From: Sisyra terminalis
Lineage: Eukaryota; Arthropoda; Insecta; Neuroptera; Sisyridae
Assembly: GCA_958496175.1 (NCBI GenBank)
Contig: OY292278.1
Span: 1,736,001 to 1,800,000 of the forward strand
Direction: 5' to 3'
DNA: 64,000 bases
The notes beneath the pieces are model-generated. The model saw only the letters and a list, made by a program, of their open reading frames with translations, ran no database searches and was not told the DNA's origin. Every line of letters starts with the position of its first letter. Position 1 is the first letter of the stretch. The translations under genes and the position numbers were made by a program. Positions 11,061 to 25,364 of this stretch are shown piece after piece.

Positions 11061-14000
11061 ACCGCAAAATAACCGCAATGATATCCGCAAAAATAACCGC
11101 AATGATATCCGCAAAAATAACCGCAATAATATCCGCAAAAATAACCGCAATGATATCCGCAAAATTAACCGCAATAATATCCGCAAAAATAACCGCAAAT
11201 ATTACCGCAAAATAACCGCAATGATATCCGCAAAAATAACCGCAAATATCACCGCAAAATAACCGCAATGATATCCGCACAAATAACCGCAATAATATCC
11301 GCAAATATTACCGCAAAATAACCGCAATGATATCCGCAAAAATAACCGCAAATATCACCGCAAAATAACCGCAATGATATCCGCAAAAATAACCGCAATA
11401 ATATCCGCAAAAATAACCGCAAATGTTACCGCAAAATAACCGCAATGATATCCGCAAAAATAACCGCAATAATATCCGCAAAAATAACCGCAATAATATC
11501 CGCAAAAATAACCGCAATGATATCCACAAAAATAATCGCAAATATCACCGCAAAATAACCGCAATGATATCCGCAAAAATAACCGCAATAATATCCGCAA
11601 AAATAACCGCAATGATATCCGCAAAATTAACCGCAAATATTACAGCAAAATAACCGCAATAATATCCGCAAAAATAACCGCAAATATTACCGCAAAATAA
11701 CCGCAATGATATCCGCAAAAATAACCGCAAAAATATCCGCAAAAATAACCGCAATGATATCCGCAAAAATAACCGCAAATATCACCGCAAAATAACCGCA
11801 ATGATATCCGCAAGAATAACCGCAAATATCACCGCAAAATAACCGCAATGATATCCGCAAAAATAACCGCAAATATCACCGCAAAATAACCGCAATGTTA
11901 TCCGCAAAAATAACCGCAATGATATCCGCAAAATAACCGCAATGATATCCGCAAAAATCACCGCAATAATATCCGCAAAAATAACCGCAAATGTTACCGC
12001 AAAATAACCGCAATGATAGCCGCAAAAATAACCGCAATAATATCCGCAAAAATAACCGCAATAATATCCGCAAAAATAACCGCAATGATATCCGCAAAAA
12101 TAACCGCAAATATTACCGCAAAATAACCGCAATGATATCCGCAAAAATAACCGCAAATATCACCGCAAAATATCCGCAATGATATCCGCAAAAATATCCG
12201 CAATGATATCCGCAAAAATAACCGCAAATATTACCGCAAAATAACCGCAATGATATCCGCAAAAATAACCGCAAATATCACCGCAAAATAACTGCAATGA
12301 TATCCGCAAAAATAACCGCAATGATATCCGCAAAAATAACCGCAATAATATCCGCAAAAATAACCGCAATGATATCCGCAAAAATAACCGCAAATATCAC
12401 CGCAAAAAAACCGCAATGATATCCGCTAAAATAACCGCAATAATATCCGCAAAAATAACCGCAATGATATCCGCTAAAATAACCGCAAATATTACCGCAA
12501 AATAACCGCAATGATATCCGCAAAAATGACCGCAAATATCACCGCAATGATATCCGCAAAAATAACCGCAAATATCACTGCAAAATAACCGCAATGATAT
12601 CCGCAAAAATAACCGCAATAATATCCGCAAAAATAACCGCAATGATATCCGCAAAATTAACCGCAAATATTACAGCAAAATAACCGCAATAATATCCGCA
12701 AAAATAAACGCAAATATTACCGCAAAATATCCGCAATGATATCCGGAAAAATAACCGCAATAATATCCGCAAAAATAACCGCAATGATCTCCGCAAAAAT
12801 AACCGCAAATATCACCGCAAAATAACCGCAATGATATCCGCAAAAATAACCGCAATGATATCCGCAAAATAACCGCAATGATATCCGCAAAAATAACCGC
12901 AATGATATCCGCAAAAATGTCCGCAATAATATCCGCAAAAATAACCGCAAATGTTACCGCAAAATAACCGCAATGATATCCGCAAAAATAACCGCAATAA
13001 TATCCGCAAAACTAACGGCAATGATATCCGCAAAATTAACCGCAAATATTACAGCAAAATAACCGCAATAATATCCGCAAAAATAACCGCAAATATTACC
13101 GCAAAATAACCGCAATGATATCCGCAAAAATAACCGCAATAATATCCGCAAAAATAACCGCAATGATATCCGCAAAAATAACCGCAAATATCACCGCAAA
13201 ATAACCGCAATGATATCCGCAAAAATAACCGCAAATATCACCGCAAAATAACCGCAATGATATCCGCAATAATAACCGCAAATATCACCGCAAAATAACC
13301 GCAATGATATCCGCAAAAATAACCGCAATGATATCCGCAAAATAACCGCAATGATATCCGCAAAAATCACCGCAATAATATCCGCAAAAATAACCGCTAA
13401 TGTTACCGCAAAATAACCGCAATGATATCCGCAAAAATAACCGCAATAATATCCGCAAAAATAACCGCAATGATATCCGCAAAAATAACCGCAAATATTA
13501 CCGCAAAATAACCGCAATGATATCCGCAAAAATAACCGCAATTATCACCGCAAAATAACCGCAATGATATCCGCAAAAATAACCGCAATAATATCCGCAA
13601 AAATAACCGCAAATATTACCGCAAAATAACCGCAATTATATCCGCAAAAATAACCGCAAATATCACCGCAAAATAACCGCAATGATATCCGCAAAAATAA
13701 CCGCAATGATATCCGCAAAAATAACCGCAATGATATCCGCAAAAATAACCGCAAATATCACCGCAAAATAACCGCAATGATATCCGCAATAATAACCGCA
13801 ATAATATCCGCAAAAATAACCGCAATGATATCCGCAAAAATAACCGCAAATATTACCGCAAAATAACCGCAATGATATCCGCAAAAATAACCGCAAATAT
13901 CACCGCAAAATAACCGCAATGATATCCGCAAAAATAACCGCAATGATATCCGCAAAAATAACCGCAATAATATCCGCAAAAATAACCGCAATGATATCCG

Positions 14001-15030
14001 CAAAAATAACCGCAAATATCACCGCAAAATAACCGCAATGATATCCGCAAAAATAACCGCAATAATATCCGCAAAAATAACCGCAAATATCACCGCAAAA
14101 TAACCGCAATGATATCCGCAAAAATAACCGCAATAATATCCGCAAAAATAACCGCAAATGTTACCGCAAAATAACCGCAATGATATCCGCAAAAATAACC
14201 GCAATAATATCCGCAAAAATAACCGCAATAATATCCGCAAAAATAACCGCAATGATATCCGCAAAAATAACCGCAAATATCACTGCAAAATAACCGCAAT
14301 GATATCCGCAAAAATAACCGCAATAATATCCGCAAAAATAACCGCAATGATATCCGCAAAAATAACCGCAATAATAGACGCAAAAATAACCGCAAATGTT
14401 ACCGCAAAATAACCGCAATGATATCCGCAAAAATAACCGCAATAATATCCGCAAAAATAACCGCAATAATATCCGCAAAAATAACCGCAATGATATCCGC
14501 AAAAATAACCGCAAATATCACTGCAAAATAACCGCAATGATATCCGCAAAAATAACCGCAATAATATCCGCAAAAATAACCGCAATAATATCCGCAAAAA
14601 TAACCGCAAATATTACAGCAAAATAACCGCAATAATATCCGCAAAAATAACCGCAAATATTACCGCAAAATATCCGCAATGATATCCGCAAAAATAACCG
14701 CAATAATATCCGCAAAAATAACCGCAATGATCTCCGCAAAAATAACCGCAAATATCACCGCATAATAACCGCAATGATATCCGCAAAAATAACCGCAAAT
14801 ATCACCGCAAAATAACCGCAATGATATCCGCAAAAATAACCGCAATGATATCCGCAAAATAACCGCAATGATATCCGCAAAAATAACCGCAATAATATCC
14901 GCAAAAATAACCGCAAATGTTACCGCAAAATAACCGCAATGATATCCGCAAAAATAACCGCAATAATATCCGCAAAAAAAAACCGCAATAATATCCGCAA
15001 AAATAACCGCAATGATATCCGCAAAAATAA
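11061..15030 (-). repeat. Satellite with partly decayed 0.8-1.4 kb repeats
   Basis: Copies of one block type recur imperfectly. The combination of a CTGCAAAATAACC word, a TACAGCAAAATAACC word and GATCTCCGC (near 12,787 and 14,728) is the same combination that becomes the 816-bp HOR downstream. A second block with AAATGTTACC followed by two AATAATATCC modules appears near 11,410, 11,990, 14,157 and 14,396. Word-level differences between copies are common. A run of eight A near 14,974 is a single exception to the usual five. Confidence 0.6.
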
Positions 15031-16754
15031 CCGCCAATATTACCGCAAAATAACCGCAATTATATCCGCAAAAATAACCGCAAATATCACCGCAAAATAA
15101 CCGCAATGATATCCGCAAAAATAACCGCAATTATATCCGCAAAAATAACCGCAAATATTACCGCAAAATAACCGCAATGATATCCGCAAAAATAACCGCA
15201 AATATCACCGCAAAATAACCGCAATGATATCCGCAAAAATAACCGCAAAAATAACCGCAATGATATCCGCAAAAATAACCGCAAATATCACTGCAAAATA
15301 ACCGCAATGATATCCGCAAAAATAACCGCAATAATATCCGCAAAAATAACCGCAATGATATCCGCAAAATTAACCGCAAATATTACAGCAAAATAACCGC
15401 AATAATATCCGCCAAAATAAACGCAAATATTACCGCAAAATATCCGCAATGATATCCGCAAAAATAACCGCAATAATATCCGCAAAAATAACCGCAATGA
15501 TCTCCGCAAAAATAACCGCAAATATCACCGCAAAATAACCGCAATGATATCCGCAAAAATAACCGCAAATATCACCGCAAAATAACCGCAATGATGTCCG
15601 CAAAAATAACCGCAAATATCACCGCAAAATAACCGCAATGATATCCGCAAAAATAACCGCAATGATATCCGCAAAATAACCGCAATGATATCCGCAAAAA
15701 TAACCGCAATAATATCCGCAAAAATAACCGCAAATGTTACCGCAAAATAACCGCAATGATATCCGCAAAAATAACCGCAATAATATCCGCAAAAATAACC
15801 GCAATAATATCCGCAAAAATAACCGCAATGATATCCGCAAAAATAACCGCCAATATTACCGCAAAATAACCGCAATTATATCCGCAAAAATAACCGCAAA
15901 TATCACCGCAAAATAACCGCAATGATATCCGCAAAAATAACCGCAATTATATCCGCAAAAATAACCGCAAATATTACCGCAAAATAACCGCAATGATATC
16001 CGCAAAAATAACCGCAAATATCACCGCAAAATAACCGCAATGATATCCGCAAAAATAACCGCAAAAATAACCGCAATGATATCCGCAAAAATAACCGCAA
16101 ATATCACTGCAAAATAACCGCAATGATATCCGCAAAAATAACCGCAATAATATCCGCAAAAATAACCGCAATGATATCCGCAAAATTAACCGCAAATATT
16201 ACAGCAAAATAACCGCAATAATATCCGCCAAAATAAACGCAAATATTACCGCAAAATATCCGCAATGATATCCGCAAAAATAACCGCAATAATATCCGCA
16301 AAAATAACCGCAATGATCTCCGCAAAAATAACCGCAAATATCACCGCAAAATAACCGCAATGATATCCGCAAAAATAACCGCAAATATCACCGCAAAATA
16401 ACCGCAATGATGTCCGCAAAAATAACCGCAAATATCACCGCAAAATAACCGCAATGATATCCGCAAAAATAACCGCAATGATATCCGCAAAATAACCGCA
16501 ATGATATCCGCAAAAATAACCGCAATAATATCCGCAAAAATAACCGCAAATGTTACCGCAAAATAACCGCAATGATATCCGCAAAAATAACCGCAATAAT
16601 ATCCGCAAAAATAACCGCAATAATATCCGCAAAAATAACCGCAATGATATCCGCAAAAATAACCGCCAATATTACCGCAAAATAACCGCAATTATATCCG
16701 CAAAAATAACCGCAAATATCACCGCAAAATAACCGCAATGATATCCGCAAAAAT
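15031..16754 (-). repeat. 816-bp higher-order repeat, two copies with a short third
   Basis: 15,031-15,846 and 15,847-16,662 appear identical at an offset of 816 bp. A third start at 16,663 continues to about 16,754, where AATTATATCC is replaced by AATGATATCC. Shared private words are CCGCCAATATTACC (15,031, 15,847 and 16,663), ATGATGTCCGC (near 15,592 and 16,408), GATCTCCGC (near 15,500 and 16,316), and an extra 12-bp b word near 15,246 and 16,062. A less similar copy precedes it at about 14.2-15.0 kb. Confidence 0.9.
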
Positions 16755-17429
16755 AACCGCAATGATATCCGCAAAAATAACCGCAAATATTACCGCAAAA
16801 TACCCGCAATGATATCCGCAAAAATAACCGCAAATATCACCGCAAAATAACCGCAATGATATCCGCAAAAATAACCGCAAATATATCCGCTAAAATAACC
16901 GCAATAATATCCGCAAAAATAACCGCAATGATATCCGCAAAAATAACCGCAAATATCACCGCAAAATAACCGCAATGATATCCGCAAAAATAACCGCAAT
17001 AATATCCGCAAAAATAACCGCAATGATATCCGCAAAAATAACCGCAAATATTACCGCAAAATAACCGCAATGATATCCGCAAAAATAACCGCAAATATCA
17101 CCGCAAAATAACCGCAATGATATCCGCAAAAATAACCGCAATAATATCCGCAAAAATAACCGCAAATGATACCGCAAAATAGCCGCAATGATATCCGCAA
17201 AAATAACCGCAATAATATCCGCAAAAATAACCGCAATAATATCCGCAAAAATAACCGCAATGATATCCGCAAAAATAACCGCAAATATCACCACAAAATA
17301 ACCGCAATGATATCCGCAAAAATAACCGCAATGATATCCGCAAAAATAACCGCAATAATATCCGCAAAAATAACCGCAAATATTACCGCAAAATAACCGC
17401 AATGATATCCGCAAAAATAACCGCAAATA

Positions 17430-18768
17430 TCACCGCAAAATAACCGCAATGATATCCGCAAAAATAACCGCAAATATCACCGCAAAATAACCGCAATGAT
17501 ATCCGCAAAAATAACCGGAAGTGTTACCGCAAAATAGCCGCAATGATATCCGCAAAAATAACCGCAATAATATCCGCAAAAATAACCGCAATAATATCCG
17601 CAAAAATAACCGCAATGATATCCGCAAAAATAACCGCAAATATCACCGCAAAATAACCGCAATGATATCCGCAAAAATAACCGCAATAATATCCGCAAAA
17701 ATAACCGCTATGATATCCGCAAAATTAACCGCAAATATTACAGCAAAATAACCGCAATAATATCCGCAAAAATAACCGCAAATATCACCGCAAAATAACC
17801 GCAATGATATCCGCAAAAATAACCGCCAATATCACCGCAAAATAACCGCAATGAAATCCGCAAAAATAACCGCAATGATATCCGCAAAATAACCGCAATG
17901 ATATCCGCAAAAATAACCGCAATAATATCCGCAAAAATAACCGCAAATGTTACCGCAAAATAACCGCAATGATATCCGCAAAAATAACCGCAATAATATC
18001 CGCAAAAATAACCGCAAATGTTACCGCAAAATAACCGCAATGATATCCGCAAAAATAACCGCAATAATATCCGCAAAAATAACCGCAATAATATCCGCAA
18101 AAATAACCGCAATGATATCCGCAAAAATAACCGCCAATATTACCGCAAAAATAACCGCAATAATATCCGCAAAAATAACCGCAATGCTATCCGCAAAAAT
18201 AACCGCAAATATTACCGCAAAATAACCGCAATGATATCCGCAAAAATAACCGCAAATATCACCGCAAAATAACCGCAATGATATCCGCAAAAATAACCGC
18301 AAATATTACCGCAAAATAACCGCAATGATATCCGCAAAAATATCCGCAAATATCACCGCAAAATAACCGCAATGATATCCGCAAAAATAACCGCAATGAT
18401 ATCCGCAAAAATAACCGCAATAATATCCGCAAAAATAACCGCAATGATATCCGCAAAAATAACCGCAAATATCACCGCAAAATAACCGCAATGATATCCG
18501 CAAAAATAACCGCAATGATATCCGCAAAATAACCGCAATGATATCCGCAAAAATAACCGCAATAATTTCCCCAAAATAACCGCAAATGTTACCGCAAAAT
18601 AACCGCAATGATATCCGCAAAAATAACCGCAATAATATCCGCAAAAATAACCGCAATAATATCCGCAAAAATAACCGCAATGATATCCGCAAAAATAACC
18701 GCAAATATTACCGCAAAATAACCGCAATGATATCCGCAAAAATAACCGCAAATATCACCGCAAAATAA
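17430..18768 (-). repeat. Block P, copy 1
   Basis: P is a 1.3-kb block that I defined from its repeated occurrence. Diagnostic words in order are ACCGGAAGTGTTACC, AAATAGCCGC, CCGCTATGATATCC, TGAAATCC, AATGCTATCC and AATTTCCCC. It recurs at 24,040 (offset 6,610), 30,796 and about 60,160. This copy is followed by a 94-bp (2 x 47) stretch that the other copies lack. It reads GTGTTACC where copies 2, 3 and 4 read ATGTTACC. Confidence 0.88.
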
Positions 18769-18848
18769 CCGCAATGATATCCGCAAAAATAACCGCAAAT
18801 ATTACCGCAAAATAACCGCAATGATATCCGCAAAAATAACCGCAAATA

Positions 18849-20562
18849 TCACCGCAAAATAACCGCAATGATATCCGCAAAATAACCGCAATGATATCCG
18901 CAAAAATAACCGCAATAATATCCGCAAAAATAACCGCAATGATATCCGCAAAAATAACGGCAAATATCACCGCAAAATAACCGCAATGATATCCGCAAAA
19001 ATAACCGCAATAATATCCGCAAAAATAACCGCAATGATATCCGCAAAAATAACTGCAAATATTACCGCAAAATAACCGCAATGATATCCGCAAAAATAAC
19101 CGCAAATATCACCGCAAAATAACCGCAATGATATCCGCAAAAATAACCGCAATGATATCCGCAAAAATAACCGCAAATATTACCGCAAAATAACCGCAAT
19201 GATATCCGCAAAAATAACCGCAAATATCACCGCAAAATAACCGCAATGATATCCGCAAAAATAACCGCAATAATATCCGCAAAAATAACCGCAATGATAT
19301 CCGCAAAAATAACCGCAAATATTACCGCAAAATAACCGCAATGATATCCGCAAAAATAACCGCAAATATCACCGCAAAATAACCGCAATGATATCCGCAA
19401 AAATAACCGCAATAATATCCGCAAAAATAACCGCCATAATATCCGCAAAAATAACCGCAATGATATCCGCAAAAATAACCGCAAATATCACTGCAAAATA
19501 ACCGCAATGATATCCGCAAAATTTACCGCAATAATATCCGCAAAAATAACCGCAAATATCACCGCAAAATAACCGCTATGATATCCGCAAAAATAACCGC
19601 AAATATTACCGCAAAATAACCGCAATGATATCCGCAAAAATAACCGCAATGATATCCGCAAAAATAACCGCAAATATCACCGCAAAATAACCGCAATGAT
19701 ATCCGCAAAAATAACCGCAATAATATCCGCAAAAATAACCGCAATAATATCCGCCAAAATAACCGCAATGATATCCGCAAAAATAACCGCAAATATCACC
19801 GCAAAATAACCGCAATGATGTCCGCAAAAATAACCGCAATAATATCCGCAAAATAACCGCAAATACTACCGCAAAATAACCGCAATGATATCCGCAAAAA
19901 TAACCGCAAATATCACCGCAAAATAACCGCAATGATATCCGCAAAAATAACCGCAATGATATCCGCAAAAATAACCGCAATAATATCCGCAAAAATAACC
20001 GCAATGATATCCGCAAAAATAACCGCAAATATTACCGCAAAATAACCGCAATGATATCCGCAAAAATAACCGCAAATATCACCGCAAAATAACCGCAATG
20101 ATATCCGCAAAAATAACCGCAATGATATCCGCAAAAATAACCGCAAATATCACCGCAAAATAACCGCAATGATATCCGCAAAAATAACCGCAATAATATC
20201 CGCAAAAATAACCGCAATAATATCCGCAAAAATAACCGCAATGATATCCGCAAAAATAACCGCAAATATCACCGCAAAAAAACCGCAATGATATCCGCAA
20301 AAATAACCGCAATAATATCCGCAAATATCACCGCAAAATAACCGCAATGATATCCGCAAAAATAACCGCAAATATTACCGCAAAATAACCGCAATGATAT
20401 CCGCAAAAATAACCGCAAATATCACCGCAAAATAACCGCAATGATATCCGCAAAAATAACCGCAAATATCACCGCAAAATAACCGCAATGATATCCGCAA
20501 AAATAACCGCAAATATTACCGCAAAATAACCGCAATGAAATCCGCAAAAATAACCGCAAATA
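18849..20562 (-). repeat. Block Q, unit 1 (1,714 bp)
   Basis: Q is the main repeating block of the 19-36 kb region. Diagnostic words are AATAACGGCAAATATC and AATAACTGCAAATATT near its start, then ACCGCCATAATATCC, AAAATTTACCGC, CCGCTATGATATCC, AAATACTACC and a run of A with a lost T (CCGCAAAAAAACCGC). Starts lie at 18,849, 20,563, 22,549, 25,365, 27,091, 32,121, 34,310, 61,484 and 63,257. This unit also has a CACTGCAAAATAACC word near 19,490. Confidence 0.85.
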
Positions 20563-22548
20563 TCACCGCAAAATAACCGCAATGATATCCGCAAAATAAC
20601 CGCAATGATATCCGCAAAAATAACCGCAATAATATCCGCAAAAATAACCGCAATGATATCCGCAAAAATAACGGCAAATATCACCGCAAAATAACCGCAA
20701 TGATATCCGCAAAAATAACCGCAATAATATCCGCAAAAATAACCGCAATGATATCCGCAAAAATAACTGCAAATATTACCGCAAAATAACCGCAATGATA
20801 TCCGCAAAAATAACCGCAAATATCACCGCAAAATAACCGCAATGATATCCGCAAAAATAACCGCAATAATATCCGCAAAAATAACCGCAATAATATCCGC
20901 CAAAATAACCGCAATGATATCCGCAAAAATAACCGCAAATATCACCGCAAAATAACCGCAATGATATCCGCAAAAATAACCGCAATAATATCCGCAAAAT
21001 AACCGCAAATACTACCGCAAAATAACCGCAATGATATCCGCAAAAATAACCGCAAATATCACCGCAAAATAACCGCAATGATATCCGCAAAAATAACCGC
21101 AATGATATCCGCAAAAATAACCGCAATAATATCCGCAAAAATAACCGCAAAAATAACCGCAAATATTACCGCAAAATAACCGCAATGATATCCGCAAAAA
21201 TAACCGCAAATATCACCGCAAAATAACCGCAATGATATCCGCAAAAATAACCGCAATGATATCCGCAAAAATAACCGCAATAATATCCGCAAAAATAACC
21301 GCAATAATATCCGCAAAAATAACCGCAATGATATCCGCAAAAATAACCGCAAATATCACCGCAAAAAAACCGCAATGATATCCGCAAAAATAACCGCAAT
21401 AATATCCGCAAAAATAAACGCAAATATCACCGCAAAATAACCGCAATGATATCCGCAAAAATAACCGCAAATATTACCGCAAAATAACCGCAATGATATC
21501 CGCAAAAATAACCGCAATGATATCCGCAAAAATAACCGCAAATATCACCGCAAAATAACCGCTATGATATCCGCAAAAATAACCGCAAATATTACCGCAA
21601 AATAACCGCAATGATATCCGCAAAAATAACCGCAATGATATCCGCAAAAATAACCGCAAATATCACCGCAAAATAACCGCAATGATATCCGCAAAAATAA
21701 CCGCAATAATATCCGCAAAAATAACCGCAATAATATCCGCCAAAATAACCGCAATGATATCCGCAAAAATAACCGCAAATATCACCGCAAAATAACCGCA
21801 ATGATATCCGCAAAAATAACCGCAATAATATCCGCAAAATAACCGCAAATACTACCGCAAAATAACCGCAATGATATCCGCAAAAATAACCGCAAATATC
21901 ACCGCAAAATAACCGCAATGATATCCGCAAAAATAACCGCAATGATATCCGCAAAAATAACCGCAATAATATCCGCAAAAATAACCGCAATGATATCCGC
22001 AAAAATAACCGCAAATATTACCGCAAAATAACCGCAATGATATCCGCAAAAATAACCGCAAATATCACCGCAAAATAACCGCAATGATATCCGCAAAAAT
22101 AACCGCAATGATATCCGCAAAAATAACCGCAAATATCACCGCAAAATAACCGCAATGATATCCGCAAAAATAACCGCAATAATATCCGCAAAAATAACCG
22201 CAATAATATCCGCAAAAATAACCGCAATGATATCCGCAAAAATAACCGCAAATATCACCGCAAAAAAACCGCAATGATATCCGCAAAAATAACCGCAATA
22301 ATATCCGCAAATATCACCGCAAAATAACCGCAATGATATCCGCAAAAATAACCGCAAATATTACCGCAAAATAACCGCAATGATATCCGCAAAAATAACC
22401 GCAAATATCACCGCAAAATAACCGCAATGATATCCGCAAAAATAACCGCAAATATCACCGCAAAATAACCGCAATGATATCCGCAAAAATAACCGCAAAT
22501 ATTACCGCAAAATAACCGCAATGAAATCCGCAAAAATAACCGCAAATA
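20563..22548 (-). repeat. Block Q, unit 2 (1,986 bp, rearranged)
   Basis: The start matches the other Q units, but about 544 bp between the AACTGC word and the AAATACTACC word are missing. The AAATACTACC segment comes 213 bp after the start instead of 757 bp. The segment then appears a second time 816 bp later (near 21,592), so the unit is longer than normal overall. This is what unequal exchange between two Q units out of register would leave. Confidence 0.75.
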
Positions 22549-24039
22549 TCACCGCAAAATAACCGCAATGATATCCGCAAAATAACCGCAATGATATCCG
22601 CAAAAATAACCGCAATAATATCCGCAAAAATAACCGCAATGATATCCGCAAAAATAACGGCAAATATCACCGCAAAATAACCGCAATGATATCCGCAAAA
22701 ATAACCGCAATAATATCCGCAAAAATAACCGCAATGATATCCGCAAAAATAACTGCAAATATTACCGCAAAATAACCGCAATGATATCCGCAAAAATAAC
22801 CGCAAATATCACCGCAAAATAACCGCAATGATATCCGCAAAAATAACCGCAATGATATCCGCAAAAATAACCGCAAATATTACCGCAAAATAACCGCAAT
22901 GATATCCGCAAAAATAACCGCAAATATCACCGCAAAATAACCGCAATGATATCCGCAAAAATAACCGCAATAATATCCGCAAAAATAACCGCAATGATAT
23001 CCGCAAAAATAACCGCAAATATTACCGCAAAATAACCGCAATGATATCCGCAAAAATAACCGCAAATATCACCGCAAAATAACCGCAATGATATCCGCAA
23101 AAATAACCGCAATAATATCCGCAAAAATAACCGCCATAATATCCGCAAAAATAACCGCAATGATATCCGCAAAAATAACCGCAAATATCACCGCAAAATA
23201 ACCGCAATGATATCCGCAAAATTTACCGCAATAATATCCGCAAAAATAACCGCAAATATCACCGCAAAATAACCGCTATGATATCCGCAAAAATAACCGC
23301 AAATATTACCGCAAAATAACCGCAATGATATCCGCAAAAATAACCGCAATGATATCCGCAAAAATAACCGCAAATATCACCGCAAAATAACCGCAATGAT
23401 ATCCGCAAAAATAACCGCAATAATATCCGCAAAAATAACCGCAATAATATCCGCCAAAATAACCGCAATGATATCCGCAAAAATAACCGCAAATATCACC
23501 GCAAAATAACCGCAATGATATCCGCAAAAATAACCGCAATAATATCCGCAAAATAACCGCAAATACTACCGCAAAATAACCGCAATGATATCCGCAAAAA
23601 TAACCGCAAATATCACCGCAAAATAACCGCAATGATATCCGCAAAAATAACCGCAATGATATCCGCAAAAATAACCGCAATAATATCCGCAAAAATAACC
23701 GCAATGATATCCGCAAAAATAACCGCAAATATTACCGCAAAATAACCGCAATGATATCCGCAAAAATAACCGCAAATATCACCGCAAAATAACCGCAATG
23801 ATATCCGCAAAAATAACCGCAATGATATCCGCAAAAATAACCGCAAATATCACCGCAAAATAACCGCAATGATATCCGCAAAAATAACCGCAATAATATC
23901 CGCAAAAATAACCGCAATAATATCCGCAAAAATAACCGCAATGATATCCGCAAAAATAACCGCAAATATCACCGCAAAAAAACCGCAATGATATCCGCAA
24001 AAATAACCGCAATAATATCCGCAAAAATAACCGCAAATA
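22549..24039 (-). repeat. Block Q, unit 3 (cut short by block P)
   Basis: Standard Q order from its start, with the AAATACTACC segment 757 bp in. It passes into P copy 2 at about 24,025-24,040 instead of a further Q. Blocks P, Q1, Q2 and Q3 together form the first large unit, 6,610 bp from P to P. Confidence 0.85.
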
Positions 24040-25364
24040 TCACCGCAAAATAACCGCAATGATATCCGCAAAAATAACCGCAAATATCACCGCAAAATAA
24101 CCGCAATGATATCCGCAAAAATAACCGGAAATGTTACCGCAAAATAGCCGCAATGATATCCGCAAAAATAACCGCAATAATATCCGCAAAAATAACCGCA
24201 ATAATATCCGCAAAAATAACCGCAATGATATCCGCAAAAATAACCGCAAATATCACCGCAAAATAACCGCAATGATATCCGCAAAAATAACCGCAATAAT
24301 ATCCGCAAAAATAACCGCTATGATATCCGCAAAATTAACCGCAAATATTACAGCAAAATAACCGCAATAATATCCGCAAAAATAACCGCAAATATCACCG
24401 CAAAATAACCGCAATGATATCCGCAAAAATAACCGCCAATATCACCGCAAAATAACCGCAATGAAATCCGCAAAAATAACCGCAATGATATCCGCAAAAT
24501 AACCGCAATGATATCCGCAAAAATAACCGCAATAATATCCGCAAAAATAACCGCAAATGTTACCGCAAAATAACCGCAATGATATCCGCAAAAATAACCG
24601 CAATAATATCCGCAAAAATAACCGCAAATGTTACCGCAAAATAACCGCAATGATATCCGCAAAAATAACCGCAATAATATCCGCAAAAATAACCGCAATA
24701 ATATCCGCAAAAATAACCGCAATGATATCCGCAAAAATAACCGCCAATATTACCGCAAAAATAACCGCAATAATATCCGCAAAAATAACCGCAATGCTAT
24801 CCGCAAAAATAACCGCAAATATTACCGCAAAATAACCGCAATGATATCCGCAAAAATAACCGCAAATATCACCGCAAAATAACCGCAATGATATCCGCAA
24901 AAATAACCGCAAATATTACCGCAAAATAACCGCAATGATATCCGCAAAAATATCCGCAAATATCACCGCAAAATAACCGCAATGATATCCGCAAAAATAA
25001 CCGCAATGATATCCGCAAAAATAACCGCAATAATATCCGCAAAAATAACCGCAATGATATCCGCAAAAATAACCGCAAATATCACCGCAAAATAACCGCA
25101 ATGATATCCGCAAAAATAACCGCAATGATATCCGCAAAATAACCGCAATGATATCCGCAAAAATAACCGCAATAATTTCCCCAAAATAACCGCAAATGTT
25201 ACCGCAAAATAACCGCAATGATATCCGCAAAAATAACCGCAATAATATCCGCAAAAATAACCGCAATAATATCCGCAAAAATAACCGCAATGATATCCGC
25301 AAAAATAACCGCAAATATTACCGCAAAATAACCGCAATGATATCCGCAAAAATAACCGCAAATA
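24040..25364 (-). repeat. Block P, copy 2
   Basis: Copy of 17,430-18,768 at an offset of 6,610 bp, with all diagnostic words present. It lacks the 94 bp that follow copy 1, so the next Q begins at 25,365. Confidence 0.88.

Noticed and set aside
17430..25364. Insertion sequence or transposon as the cause of the repeated 1-2 kb blocks
   Set aside because: The P, Q, R and S blocks are made only of satellite words. They have no transposase, terminal repeats or target-site duplications, so amplification of the array itself explains them.
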